The translations under genes and the position numbers were made by a program. The notes beneath the pieces were generated by a model. It saw nothing but the letters and a program-made list of their open reading frames with translations, was not told the origin of the DNA and ran no database searches. Positions 1-7,868 of a stretch of DNA of 9,508 bases are shown here, piece after piece. Each line of letters begins with the position of its first letter. Position 1 is the stretch's first letter. The stretch is from Candidatus Cryptobacteroides faecihippi (GTDB taxonomy: Bacteria > Bacteroidota > Bacteroidia > Bacteroidales > UBA932): NCBI GenBank assembly GCA_018066065.1, contig JAGHSC010000109.1, positions 1 through 9,508 on the forward strand, given 5' to 3'.

Positions 1-794
1 TCCTTGACGAGGAAAGCAACGAGCTCCATCTTCCAAAGACAGAGCAGATCCCTGGAGAGCGTTTCAAGAAGGGTGACACCATCCGCGCGATCATCAAGAG
101 CGTCGAGATGAAGAACAACACGACTCCTTTCATCACCCTTTCCAGGACCACCGACGAGTTCCTCGAGAAGCTCTTCGAGCTTGAGGTCCCTGAGATCTTC
201 GACGGTCTCATCACCATCAAGAAGGTTGTCCGCGTACCTGGCGAGCGAGCAAAGGTGGCTGTAGAGTCCTACGATGAGAGAATCGATCCGATCGGAGCAT
301 GTATCGGTGTCAAGGGTTCAAGGATCATCGGAATCGTGCGCGAGCTCCGCAACGAGAACATCGACGTCCTCCAGTGGACCAACAACACACAGCTTCTCAT
401 CCAGAGAGCCCTCAATCCTGCAAGGGTTTCATCCATCGACCTTGGTTCATCCGATGATGACAAGATAAAGGTCTACATGCAGCCTGACGAGGTCAAGAAG
501 GGTATCGGCCGCGGCGGATGCAACATCAAGCTTGCCGGCATGCTCGTCGGCAGGGAGATTGAAGTCTGGAGGGAACTTCCTAAGGACGAGGAGCTTGAAG
601 AGGAAGACGTACTCCTCAGCGAATTCAGCAACGAGATCGACCAGTGGGTCATCGACCGCCTCGAGGCCATCGGATGCGACACGGCAAAGAGCGTGCTCGC
701 CTTCTCACCGGAAGACATCGCCAAGAGGGCAGACCTTGAGGACGAGACCGTTGAAGAGGTCTTCAGCATACTCAAGGCAGAATTCGAAGACTAG
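1..794 (+). CDS. nusA: Transcription termination/antitermination factor NusA, 3' part
   Basis: NusA binds RNA polymerase and nascent RNA and modulates pausing, termination and antitermination in the cytoplasm. The window opens inside the gene: the frame is open from base 3 and gives 263 residues up to a TAG stop, so the N-terminal RNAP-binding domain is missing. The first ~45 residues are the end of the S1 domain. Next comes the conserved VRVPGERAKVAVES stretch. KH1 follows, with DPIGACIGVKGSRI (GVKG loop, window residues ~95-108), then KH2, with GIGRGGCNIKLA (GRGG loop, ~167-178). A very acidic linker (EELEEEDV) leads to a C-terminal helix-hairpin-helix-like segment (IDRLEAIGCDTAKSVLAFS and on). 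An ATG at 108 is internal and is not the start. infB begins 28 bases later on the same strand, the widely conserved nusA-infB order, so the two are probably cotranscribed. Confidence 0.97.
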   Translation, partial: LDEESNELHLPKTEQIPGERFKKGDTIRAIIKSVEMKNNTTPFITLSRTTDEFLEKLFELEVPEIFDGLITIKKVVRVPGERAKVAVESYDERIDPIGACIGVKGSRIIGIVRELRNENIDVLQWTNNTQLLIQRALNPARVSSIDLGSSDDDKIKVYMQPDEVKKGIGRGGCNIKLAGMLVGREIEVWRELPKDEELEEEDVLLSEFSNEIDQWVIDRLEAIGCDTAKSVLAFSPEDIAKRADLEDETVEEVFSILKAEFED

Positions 795-822
795 TCAAGA
801 ATGAAATTTAAAGGGGTTGAAT

Positions 823-3695
823 ATGGCAGAAATCAGACTGAACAAGATTATTAGAAAATACAACATCGGTCTTCAGAGTCTCGTGGACTTTCTGAAGAGC
901 AAGGGTGCAGAAGTCGAGGAGAATCCTAATGCGAAGATCCCCGAGGAGTACCTCCCGGCCATCGAGAAGCAGTTCGGCAAGGACCTCGAGATGAAGGAAG
1001 CTTCAGAGAAGATCGACATCAAGCTCACGGAAATCCTTGAGAAGACTGCAAAGAAGCAGCAGGAAGGGGCCGATGAGGAGGAATTCGACGAGCCGGAGAG
1101 AGAGACCGTGATCAAGAGCACGATCTTTACTCCTGTTCCTGAAAAGCCTGCACAGAAGGCTGAGGAAGTCGTTCCTGAAACGGAACCGGAGCCGGAAGTC
1201 GCCGAGGTTTCCGAACCGGAGCCTGAGACCGAGCCGGAACCGGAGATTGAGGTTCCTGCGGAAAGGGAACCGGAAGTTAAGAGCGTGGAAGAGGAGCCTG
1301 CTCCTGAAGAGACTGAGGAAGAGAAGGTTGAAGAGCCAGCCACAACCCCTGCTGAGCCAGAACCCGCACCTGAGTCCGAGAAGGAGCCTGAACCGGAGCC
1401 TGAGGATGAACCGGCAGAGGAGCCGGTTGAAGAACAGGTTGAAGAACCTGAGGTAGAGAAGCCTGCTGCCGCAGAGAAGGCAGCCGCGGCACCTGAGGCA
1501 CCAGCGAAGGAAGAACCTGGATTCAAGGTCCTCGGCAAGATCGACCTGTCCCAGTTCGAGAAGAAGCCCGCAAAGAAGAGGGAAAGGATCTCAAAGGGCA
1601 CCCAGAAGGTCGATGTGGACAAGGAAGGAAAGCAGGCCGACAACAATTCCCGCAAGGAAAAGCGTGACGGCAACAAGCCTGGCAACAACAACTCACGTCC
1701 AGCTCAGGATCAGGGCAAGGGCAGCAAGAAGCGTCAGCGCGGTGCTGACAGGTTCAAGCCTGCAATGACCGAGGAAGAGCAGGAGGCAATGCAGAAGGAG
1801 ATCCAGAAGCAGGTCAAGGAGACCTACGCCAGGATGAACGACAACAAGAAGAACAACTTCGGAGCAAAGTACAGGAAGGAGAAGAGGGAGATGGCTGCGG
1901 CCAAGACCCAGGAGGAGATGGAGAACATGATGGCAGAGAAGCAGGTCCTCAAGGTAACCGAATTCGTTACCGTCAACGACCTCGCCACCCTCATGGACAA
2001 CACTCCTGTCAACGAAGTCATCAAGGCTTGCATGGAACTCGGACTCATGGTTTCGATCAACCAGAGGCTCGATGCCGAGGCGCTCGTGCTCGTGGCTGAG
2101 CAGTTCGGCTACAAGGTCGAGTTCGTGACTGCAGACCTTACCGAGGAGCTCAACGCCCAGGAAGACAAGGAGGAAGACCTCGTTCCAAGGCCACCGGTGA
2201 TCACAGTGATGGGTCACGTCGACCATGGAAAGACTTCGCTCCTTGACTACATCCGCAAGTCAAATGTGATCGCCGGCGAGGCTGGAGGTATCACCCAGCA
2301 CATCGGTGCCTACAATGTCAAGCTTCCTGACGGAAGGAGGATTACCTTCCTCGACACCCCTGGCCACGAGGCCTTCACCGCAATGCGTGCACGTGGAGCA
2401 CAGCTCACCGACCTTGCGATCATCATCGTGGCAGCAGACGACGCCGTCATGCCACAGACCGTCGAGGCAATCAACCACGCACAGGCCGCAAATGTCCCTA
2501 TGGTCTTCGCCATCAACAAGATAGACAAGCCGGGTGCAATGCCTGAGAAGATCTACCAGCAGCTCTCGCAGATGAACATTCTCACAGAGGCGTGGGGCGG
2601 AAAATACCAGAGCCAGGAAATCTCGGCCAAGAAGGGTGTCGATGTCGACAAGCTTCTCGACAAGGTACTTCTCGAGACCGACCTTCTGGATCTCAAGGCC
2701 AACCCGAACAAGAACGCTGTCGGTGCAGTGATCGAGTCTTCACTCGACAAGGGTCGCGGCTACCTCGCAACCGTCCTTGTGCAGGAAGGAACCCTCAAGA
2801 CAGGAGACATGGTGCTCAGCGGCAGCTACTACGGCCGCATCAAGGCCATGTTCAACGAGCGCGGACAGAAGGTGAAGGAGGCCGGTCCTTCCACACCTGT
2901 GTCCATCCTCGGTCTCAACGGTGCCCCTAGCGCAGGTGACAAGTTCAATGTCATGTCTGACGAGAAGGAGGCAAAGGCAATCGCCAACAAGCGCGAGCAG
3001 CTCATCCGCATCCAGGGTATCAAGACCCAGAAGCACATGACTCTCGACGAGATCGGCCGAAGGATCGCGATCGGAAACTTCAAGGAACTCAATGTCATCG
3101 TCAAGGGTGACGTGGATGGTTCCGTCGAGGCTCTCTCCGATTCCCTCATCAAGCTCTCTACCGAGCAGGTACGAGTCAACGTCATCCACAAGGCTGTCGG
3201 TGGAATCTCCGAGTCTGATGTCATCCTCGCCGAGGCTTCCGACGCAGTCATCATCGGATTCCAGGTACGTCCTTCGACTGACGCAAGGAAGTCCGCAGAG
3301 GAGCAGGGCATCGAAATCCGTCTCTACTCCGTCATCTACGATGCAATCAACGATGTCAAGGACGGTATCGAAGGTATGCTCGAGCCGATCAAGAAGGAAG
3401 AGATTACCGGTACTGCTGAAGTCAAGCAGACCTACAAGGTTCCAAGGTCGGAACGATTGCCGGATCCCTCATCAGGGAAGGAAAGATTGCCAAGACATCA
3501 CAGTGCCGACTCATCCGCGACGGTATCGTCATCTACACCGGAAACCTGTCATCTCTCAAGAGAGGCAAGGACGATGCAAAGGAAGTGTCAGCCGGAATGG
3601 AGTGCGGTATCGGCATCGAGAAGTTCAACGACATCAAGGAAGGTGATGTCATCGAGGCATTCATCGTCACAGAGATCAAGCAGACTCTGAGCTAG
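823..3695 (+). CDS. infB: Translation initiation factor IF-2 (with apparent frameshift near the 3' end)
   Basis: IF-2 is the GTPase that brings fMet-tRNA to the 30S subunit and promotes subunit joining. Residues 1-53 are the IF2 N-domain (MAEIRLNKIIRKYNIG). An acidic Pro/Glu linker (~109-232) and a basic Lys/Arg/Asn linker (~247-356) follow, then a second N-subdomain (~376-438). The G domain has G1 GHVDHGKT (464-471), G3 DTPGHE (511-516), G4 NKID (565-568) and G5 SAK (601-603). Domains II and III are intact through GMLEPIKKEEITGTAEV. After codon 873 (GTT, 3439-3441) the open frame turns into nonsense and stops at 3690. The -1 frame restores SKVGTIAGSLIREGKIAKT and continues through typical domain IV to TAG at 3693-3695. 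With that shift the protein is 957 residues, a normal full length. I chose ATG 823 because homologues start MAEIRL and AAGGGG (811-816) lies six bases upstream; TTG 817 is the alternative. The frame change is probably a sequencing or assembly error, since IF-2 is essential. Confidence 0.95.
1171..1449 (+). repeat. Imperfect Pro-Glu coding repeat in the IF-2 linker
   Basis: This stretch of infB is built from degenerate units of GAG/GAA, CCG/CCT and GTT/GTC codons, giving runs such as ETEPEPEVAE, SEPEPETEPEPEIE and EPEPEPEDEPAEEPVEE. It encodes a disordered, strongly acidic segment between the first N-domain and the basic linker. Low-complexity IF-2 linkers of varied length are common in Bacteroidota. 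The repeat is not a perfect tandem array, so it looks like slow drift and not a recent expansion. Its antisense strand gives a long Ser/Gly-rich reading frame that is an artefact. Confidence 0.75.
3441..3695 (+). other. infB: Out-of-frame domain IV of IF-2 after a one-base deletion
   Basis: Reading from T3441 as TCC AAG GTC GGA ACG gives SKVGTIAGSLIREGKIAKT, then CRLIRDGIVIYTGNLSSLKR and FNDIKEGDVIEAF. These are the conserved landmarks of IF-2 domain IV (C2), which binds the fMet-tRNA acceptor end. The upstream frame reads TAC AAG GTT CCA AGG TCG and loses all similarity. Inserting one T to make GTTTCC joins both halves exactly. The 84 codons of domain IV contain no other stop or frame break, so the lesion is either very recent or an error in the read or assembly. 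Confidence 0.9.
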
Positions 3696-3709
3696 CTGGT
3701 CAAGGGATT

Positions 3710-3732
3710 GCCCCTCCCTGGAAAACAGGGGC
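3710..3732. terminator. Weak hairpin between convergent infB and the DoxX-like gene
   Basis: Two mutually exclusive pairings are visible. GCCCCT (3710-3715) can pair with AGGGGC (3727-3732) around an 11-base loop. CCCTG (3716-3720) can pair with CAGGG (3726-3730) around the loop GAAAA. The hairpin lies in the 36-base gap between the two convergent genes and its last base is also the last base of the DoxX-like stop codon. Neither strand has a following T tract, so it is at best a partial or bidirectional terminator. Confidence 0.3.
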
Positions 3733-4955
3733 TAAAGAAGCAGAAGGATGGCTGAAGCGTAGAGGATGAAACCCTCGAAGTGAAGCCGTCCTTTTGTGCT
3801 GTAGCGAAGCATCTCCTCGGTTGGGTCAGACCCGGTCCTTGAGAGAAGATACTCTGTGTCAGGAAGATCAGAATGGCGGAACTTGCGGATGAGCTGACCA
3901 TCGCTGAACCATGACGCGCCACCGTTGGACCTGTTCAGGGCAAGGAGGACTTTCCTGTCAGCGTAGTAGGTACAGGAGGCAATCTTGCCGCGGGCTTCCG
4001 GGATGATGGTTTCGAGACCATCGATGACGTCCTTGGTGGAATTGATGAGGAGAAGCGGGACGAAGCCGGCTTCGGCAGCTCCCTCAAGAGCATCGGCGAC
4101 ATTGCTCCACGTCTCGCCCTTCATCTTGGCAGGGTCATAGACGGAAACCACGAGGACGTTGCCATAGGCGGCCTTCTCATCCTGGCTGACACCTGCCGAA
4201 TCGGCAAATGGAAGTGCAGGAGTGTCATTGGAGGCATCGAGCCGGTTGATGTGGACTGTCTCAGTGCGCACAAATGTCCAGGTCGAGTCAGGAAGCTTGT
4301 CAAGGGAGAAGACTCCCTGCTGCCCGTTCTTCTCATAGATGAAGGAAGATGAGTACTCCTCCCCCTCCCCTTCCGTGCATCCGGCTGCAAAGAGCTCGCT
4401 GCCTGGAGCGAAAGCAGTGTAGTCCACGGATGGGATGTTGACCTGGTAGAACACCATGAATGCGACAAGCGAGACTGCCACGACTGCAAAGGAGATGTCC
4501 TTCCTGGTCTTGTTCGCACCCATGTCATGATAAGGGTAGAAGGCGAACAGAGCAAGCGCAAGAAGAACGATGTTCTTGATGAAGGTCTGAAGATGGGAAA
4601 GATGGATGACTTCACCGAAGCATCCGCAGTCCATCTCAGGATTGGCAATGGCCAGGATCAGGGTCAGGACGGTGAAGAAACCGACAAGGACTGTCGTGAA
4701 GAAGGCGACGGTTCGCCTCCAGATCCCGCTGATGAGAGCGGCTCCGACAAGGGATTCCAGGAGAGCCATCACCGTTGCAACGACCTTGGCGACAGGAATC
4801 AGGAACGGGATGTGGAAGAAACGGAAGTACTCCTCCATGACCAGTCCGGCCCCGACAGGGTCGAAAAGCTTGAAGATACCCGCAACAAGGAACACCAATC
4901 CTATGGCTACGGCGCAGAGGCGCTTGAGCCTGCCTGTCAGTCTAGCGTTGTTCAT
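3732..4955 (-). CDS. DoxX/MauE-like integral membrane protein (BT_3928-type)
   Basis: This encodes 407 residues if translation starts at ATG 4955, one base after the tmk stop. An in-frame ATG at 4973 inside tmk is possible. The N-terminal half is a DoxX/MauE-like bundle of hydrophobic segments at about 13-33, 50-76, 82-104, 124-141 and 154-172. The motif DCGCFGE (109-115) between segments three and four is the conserved two-cysteine motif of MauE-like proteins, which suggests thiol redox chemistry. Residues ~175-390 form a soluble, probably periplasmic region with single cysteines near 193 and 328 and no CXXC. The chain ends in a last hydrophobic segment (FILYASAILLLL). It resembles the Bacteroidales proteins called BT_3928 family, whose function is not established. 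The one-base spacing implies cotranscription with tmk and perhaps translational coupling. Family assignment is fairly sure; the redox role is inference. Confidence 0.8.
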   Translation of the reverse strand: MNNARLTGRLKRLCAVAIGLVFLVAGIFKLFDPVGAGLVMEEYFRFFHIPFLIPVAKVVATVMALLESLVGAALISGIWRRTVAFFTTVLVGFFTVLTLILAIANPEMDCGCFGEVIHLSHLQTFIKNIVLLALALFAFYPYHDMGANKTRKDISFAVVAVSLVAFMVFYQVNIPSVDYTAFAPGSELFAAGCTEGEGEEYSSSFIYEKNGQQGVFSLDKLPDSTWTFVRTETVHINRLDASNDTPALPFADSAGVSQDEKAAYGNVLVVSVYDPAKMKGETWSNVADALEGAAEAGFVPLLLINSTKDVIDGLETIIPEARGKIASCTYYADRKVLLALNRSNGGASWFSDGQLIRKFRHSDLPDTEYLLSRTGSDPTEEMLRYSTKGRLHFEGFILYASAILLLL

Positions 4956-4956
4956 A

Positions 4957-5637
4957 TCATGCAAGATGTTCATCCACAACAGCCTTGATCTTTGCAAAGA
5001 TCTCATCGGGAGGGAGCATCCTACCCTGTTCGTCGGAGCAGTCGATCCTTATGAAGCCAGGATCCTTCTCCGTCTGCTGCAGATAGATTGATTTGACTCT
5101 TTTCTGAAATTCGATGTCTGCCTCATGGATGTCCTGTCCTCCCTGGAGATAATCCCTGTCAGAACCCTGGCGCGCAGATTCCAGGCGGCTCTCGACGAAC
5201 CCGATAGGCACATCCAGGAAAATGTTCAAGTCGGGCTCCGGAAGCTGGAAATCCACATATTCGGTTGCGAATATCCAGTCGCGCAGCTTGTTCCTCTCTT
5301 CGTCGCTCGCAAGTTTCGCGCACTGATAGGCGATGTTGGAGTAGACATAGCGGTCAAGGAGGACAGTGCCACCTTCATCCAGAACCTTCCTGATGAATGG
5401 AGCAGCTCCATGCCTGTCCTCGGCAAAGAGCAGGGCAACCAGCTGGGGATGGACCGATTCATTGGAGCCGAAGTCGCCTCTGAGGAAGCGGCTGATGAGA
5501 TCACCATAAACAGGAGAATCGTATCTTGGGAAATGGATGTACTCGAGCTTGGAGCTCACTTTCTCAAGATATGACTTCAGTCTGCGGACCTGTGTTGACT
5601 TTCCAGCTCCGTCCAATCCTTCCAGAACGACCAGCAT
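4957..5637 (-). CDS. tmk: Thymidylate kinase
   Basis: The product (226 residues) phosphorylates dTMP to dTDP with ATP in the cytoplasm, the step shared by the de novo and salvage routes to dTTP. The P-loop GLDGAGKST lies at residues 7-15 and follows a hydrophobic strand (MLVVLE). FPRYDS (36-41) fits the substrate-side FPR motif. DRYVYSNIAYQ (95-105) is the DR(Y/W) signature. The Arg-rich LID stretch falls around 151-163, followed by a YLQGGQDIHE segment as in Bacteroidetes homologues. Start choice: ATG 5637 puts the P-loop at the usual distance from the N-terminus, and it lies ~22 bases downstream of a TATCTTTG box. The longer in-frame start at 5670 would lie upstream of that box. The gene is followed after one base by the DoxX-like gene and is divergent from folP. 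Confidence 0.96.
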   Translation of the reverse strand: MLVVLEGLDGAGKSTQVRRLKSYLEKVSSKLEYIHFPRYDSPVYGDLISRFLRGDFGSNESVHPQLVALLFAEDRHGAAPFIRKVLDEGGTVLLDRYVYSNIAYQCAKLASDEERNKLRDWIFATEYVDFQLPEPDLNIFLDVPIGFVESRLESARQGSDRDYLQGGQDIHEADIEFQKRVKSIYLQQTEKDPGFIRIDCSDEQGRMLPPDEIFAKIKAVVDEHLA

Positions 5638-5658
5638 AGCATCGATTGTTGAATGTCG

Positions 5659-5666
5659 CAAAGATA
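5659..5666 (-). promoter_or_regulatory. Bacteroidota -7 box for tmk
   Basis: On the minus strand these bases read TATCTTTG, a perfect match to the Bacteroidota -7 consensus TAnnTTTG. Transcription would begin around 5652-5656 and give a 5' leader of roughly 15-20 bases before the tmk ATG at 5637. I see no good TTTG -33 element 19-21 bases upstream. This is inferred from sequence only. Confidence 0.5.
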
Positions 5667-5678
5667 TCATTTTTTCGC

Positions 5679-5686
5679 TAATTTTG
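5679..5686 (+). promoter_or_regulatory. Bacteroidota -7 box for folP
   Basis: TAATTTTG matches the -7 consensus TAnnTTTG on the plus strand. It ends only five bases before the folP ATG at 5692, so the transcript would start at or within a few bases of the start codon. No clear TTTG -33 element is seen. The box lies 12 bases from the oppositely oriented tmk box, so the two promoters share the same small AT-rich island. Confidence 0.5.
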
Positions 5687-5691
5687 CATCC

Positions 5692-6501
5692 ATGAGCAAG
5701 AGGATACAGATCATGGGAATCGTCAATCTCACCGACGATTCATTCTTCAGCGGAAGCCGATGCCTCACTGAAGACGGAGGTTTCGACAGCCAGGCCTTTC
5801 AGGAAAGGCTTTCCAAGATGGTCGGCGAAGGCGTCGACATACTCGATTTCGGGGCATGTTCCACGCGCCCCGGTTCGCGTTCCGTCGGAGAGGATGAGGA
5901 ATGGACGAGACTGAAGATGGGACTGGAAGTGGCTGCGGAATCGTTCCGGGACATTCCATTCTCGATCGACACATTCCGCCCTGAGATCGTCAGGAAGGCC
6001 TACGACTCCTTCGGCCGCTTCATCGTGAACGACGTCAGCGGAGGATGTGAGGAGATGTGGTCCCTCGTCGGCGAGCTGGGACTCCCCTATGTCGCCATGC
6101 ACACCCGCGGGACGCCGGAGAACATGCAGTCCCTGACTGACTACGAGGACGTGACGGCGGAGGTTGTCAGGTTCTTCGAGGAGATTGCCCGGACAGCTGA
6201 CAGACACGGAGTCACGGACTGGATACTCGACCCTGGCTTCGGATTCGCCAAGACGGTCGAACAGAATTGGGTCCTGCTCAGGGAAATGGCTGTGTTCAAG
6301 CAGTTTGGCAAGAGCATACTGGCCGGTCTTTCCAGGAAGAGCTTCATGTACAAGCCTCTGGGAATCACTCCTTCCGAAGCGCTTCCGGCCACGCAGATGG
6401 CCAACCTCGTTGCATTGCAGAACGGGGCTGACATCCTTAGGGTCCATGACGTCGCAGCAGCAGCCGAGACGGTCAGGATCTTCGAGCTTCTGGAATCCTA
6501 G
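5692..6501 (+). CDS. folP: Dihydropteroate synthase
   Basis: DHPS condenses p-aminobenzoate with dihydropterin pyrophosphate to make dihydropteroate in folate synthesis, and it is the sulfonamide target. The 269-residue product is a normal length for this TIM-barrel enzyme. Visible motifs are NLTDDSF (12-18, loop 1; canonical NVTPDSF), STRPGS (57-62, loop 2), IDTF (92-95), VNDVSGG (112-118), MHTRGTPENMQ (136-146), DPGFGFAKT (180-188), GLSRKSF (212-218, with the Ser-Arg-Lys of the pABA/pterin site) and RVHD (250-253). All key ligands appear intact. ATG 5692 is preferred because RIQIMGIVN is the first barrel strand; an in-frame ATG at 5653 would lie upstream of the probable promoter. The stop TAG (6499-6501) overlaps the purB stop on the other strand. 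Confidence 0.96.
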   Translation: MSKRIQIMGIVNLTDDSFFSGSRCLTEDGGFDSQAFQERLSKMVGEGVDILDFGACSTRPGSRSVGEDEEWTRLKMGLEVAAESFRDIPFSIDTFRPEIVRKAYDSFGRFIVNDVSGGCEEMWSLVGELGLPYVAMHTRGTPENMQSLTDYEDVTAEVVRFFEEIARTADRHGVTDWILDPGFGFAKTVEQNWVLLREMAVFKQFGKSILAGLSRKSFMYKPLGITPSEALPATQMANLVALQNGADILRVHDVAAAAETVRIFELLES

Positions 6502-7868
6502 AATCCAGTGTAGTTCCAAGGGGTGACGGAGCGCAGCTCCTCCTTGACATCCTCGGAGACATCGAGGCCTTCCACGAAGTCGGCGATGGTCTTCTCATCG
6601 ATGGCAGCGCCGGTGCGGGTGAGGTTCTTGAGTGTCTCGTAAGGGTTAGGATAGTTCTCGCGGCGGAGGATGGTCTGAAGAGCCTCTGCGACGACTGCCC
6701 AGTTCCTGTGAAGGTCGGCATCGATGGCGTCACGATTGAGGATGAGCTTGCCGAGACCCTTCTTGAGGGATGCGAATGAGATGAGGCAGTGAGCGAACGG
6801 AACGCCGATGTTCCTCTGTACAGTCGAGTCGGTAAGGTCCCTCTGGAGCCTTGAGATCGGGAGCTTCATCGAGAGGAAGGTAAGGACGGCGTTGGCCATC
6901 CCGAGGTTGCCTTCTGCATTCTCGAAGTCGATAGGGTTGACCTTGTGAGGCATTGCGGATGAGCCGACCTCGTTCTTGGCGACCTTCTGGCGGAAGTACT
7001 CCATCGAGATGTAGGTCCAGATGTCACGGCAGAGGTCGATGAGGATTGTGTTGATCCTCCTGACGCAGTCGAAGATGGCTGCGAGATTGTCATAGTGCTC
7101 GATCTGGGTTGTCGGGAAGGATCTTTTCAATCCAAGTGACTCGGCGAACCTGTCAGCAAAGGCAGGCCAGTCGATGCCGGGGAATGCAATCTTGTGGGCA
7201 TTCATGTTGCCGGTAGCTCCGCCGAACTTGGCAGGATAGGTAAGAAGGCCGAACTGGCGGAACTGCTCCTCGAGGCGTGAGACGAAGACCTGGATTTCCT
7301 TTCCCAGACGGGTAGGGGTTGCAGGCTGGCCGTGAGTCTTTGCAAGCATGGTGACATCCTTCCACTCCTCTGCATCAGCCTTGAGGATGCCGATGATTTC
7401 CTGGAGCTGAGGCATGAACTCATTCTCGACAGCTTCCTTGAGCATCAGCGGCTGGGCCGTGTTGTTGATGTCCTGGGAGGTAAGCCCGAAATGGACGAAT
7501 TCCTGCCATGCGGTGATCCCGAGGGTCTTGAAGTTCTCCTTGATGAAGTACTCGATTGCCTTGACGTCATGGTTGGTGATCTTCTCGATGTCCTTCACCC
7601 TTGCGGCCTCTTCCGGAGTGAGTTCGGTGTAGAGTGCGCGGAGCTTGGCAAAGAGCTCTTCCTTGGTCATTCCGGTCCCCTCGCCGAAGTTCTCGAGCTG
7701 GGGAAGCGGGATCTGACAGAGTGCGATGAAGTACTCAACCTCGACACGCACGCGGTTGCGGATGAGTGCATATTCGCTGAAATACTGCCTCAGGGATGAG
7801 GTCTTTGACGCATAGCGGCCGTCAACCGGAGACACCGCCATCAGGGAATTGTTGTCCATATCTATCAT
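6498..7868 (-). CDS. purB: Adenylosuccinate lyase
   Basis: PurB removes fumarate twice in purine synthesis, from SAICAR to AICAR and from adenylosuccinate to AMP. The 456-residue product belongs to the E. coli PurB-like branch of the fumarase/aspartase superfamily. It starts with AVSPVDGRYASK (11-22) and has TNHDVKA (98-104), TSQDIN (130-135), THGQPATP (178-185, with the general acid/base His) and the signature loop SSAMPHKVNPIDFEN (303-317, with the catalytic Ser). The C-terminus TPWNYTGF is about a dozen residues shorter than in E. coli, which I recall as normal for Bacteroidetes. ATG 7868 overlaps the TGA of the upstream division gene as ATGA, suggesting translational coupling; ATG 7859 is a lesser alternative. 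No separate promoter is evident, so expression probably comes from upstream of the division gene. Confidence 0.97.
   Translation of the reverse strand: MIDMDNNSLMAVSPVDGRYASKTSSLRQYFSEYALIRNRVRVEVEYFIALCQIPLPQLENFGEGTGMTKEELFAKLRALYTELTPEEAARVKDIEKITNHDVKAIEYFIKENFKTLGITAWQEFVHFGLTSQDINNTAQPLMLKEAVENEFMPQLQEIIGILKADAEEWKDVTMLAKTHGQPATPTRLGKEIQVFVSRLEEQFRQFGLLTYPAKFGGATGNMNAHKIAFPGIDWPAFADRFAESLGLKRSFPTTQIEHYDNLAAIFDCVRRINTILIDLCRDIWTYISMEYFRQKVAKNEVGSSAMPHKVNPIDFENAEGNLGMANAVLTFLSMKLPISRLQRDLTDSTVQRNIGVPFAHCLISFASLKKGLGKLILNRDAIDADLHRNWAVVAEALQTILRRENYPNPYETLKNLTRTGAAIDEKTIADFVEGLDVSEDVKEELRSVTPWNYTGF

Noticed and set aside
873..1691. Long minus-strand open frame (272 codons), Ser/Gly-rich, antisense to infB
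   Set aside because: It is the mirror of the Pro/Glu-rich codons (GAG and CCG reversed), has no recognisable domain, and lies fully inside a certain gene.
1693..2226. Minus-strand open frame of 177 codons rich in Leu, Val and His
   Set aside because: It is antisense to the conserved IF-2 second N-domain and G1 region; composition follows from the complementary codons.
3439..3445. Programmed -1 frameshift site in infB
   Set aside because: GTTCCAA is not a slippery heptamer and IF-2 is not known to use frameshifting; missing T in TTT is simpler. Kept only as a minor alternative in the finding.
3092..3646. Plus-strand open frame of 184 codons overlapping the infB frameshift
   Set aside because: It is in the third frame, neither the upstream nor the downstream IF-2 frame, and its product is Ser/Arg-rich without any domain.
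3710..3732. Strong intrinsic terminator after infB
   Set aside because: The stem is short, has competing pairings and lacks a T tract on either strand, so only a low-confidence feature is reported.
5740..6519. Minus-strand open frame of 259 codons across folP
   Set aside because: folP has all DHPS motifs on the plus strand; the antisense product has no family features.
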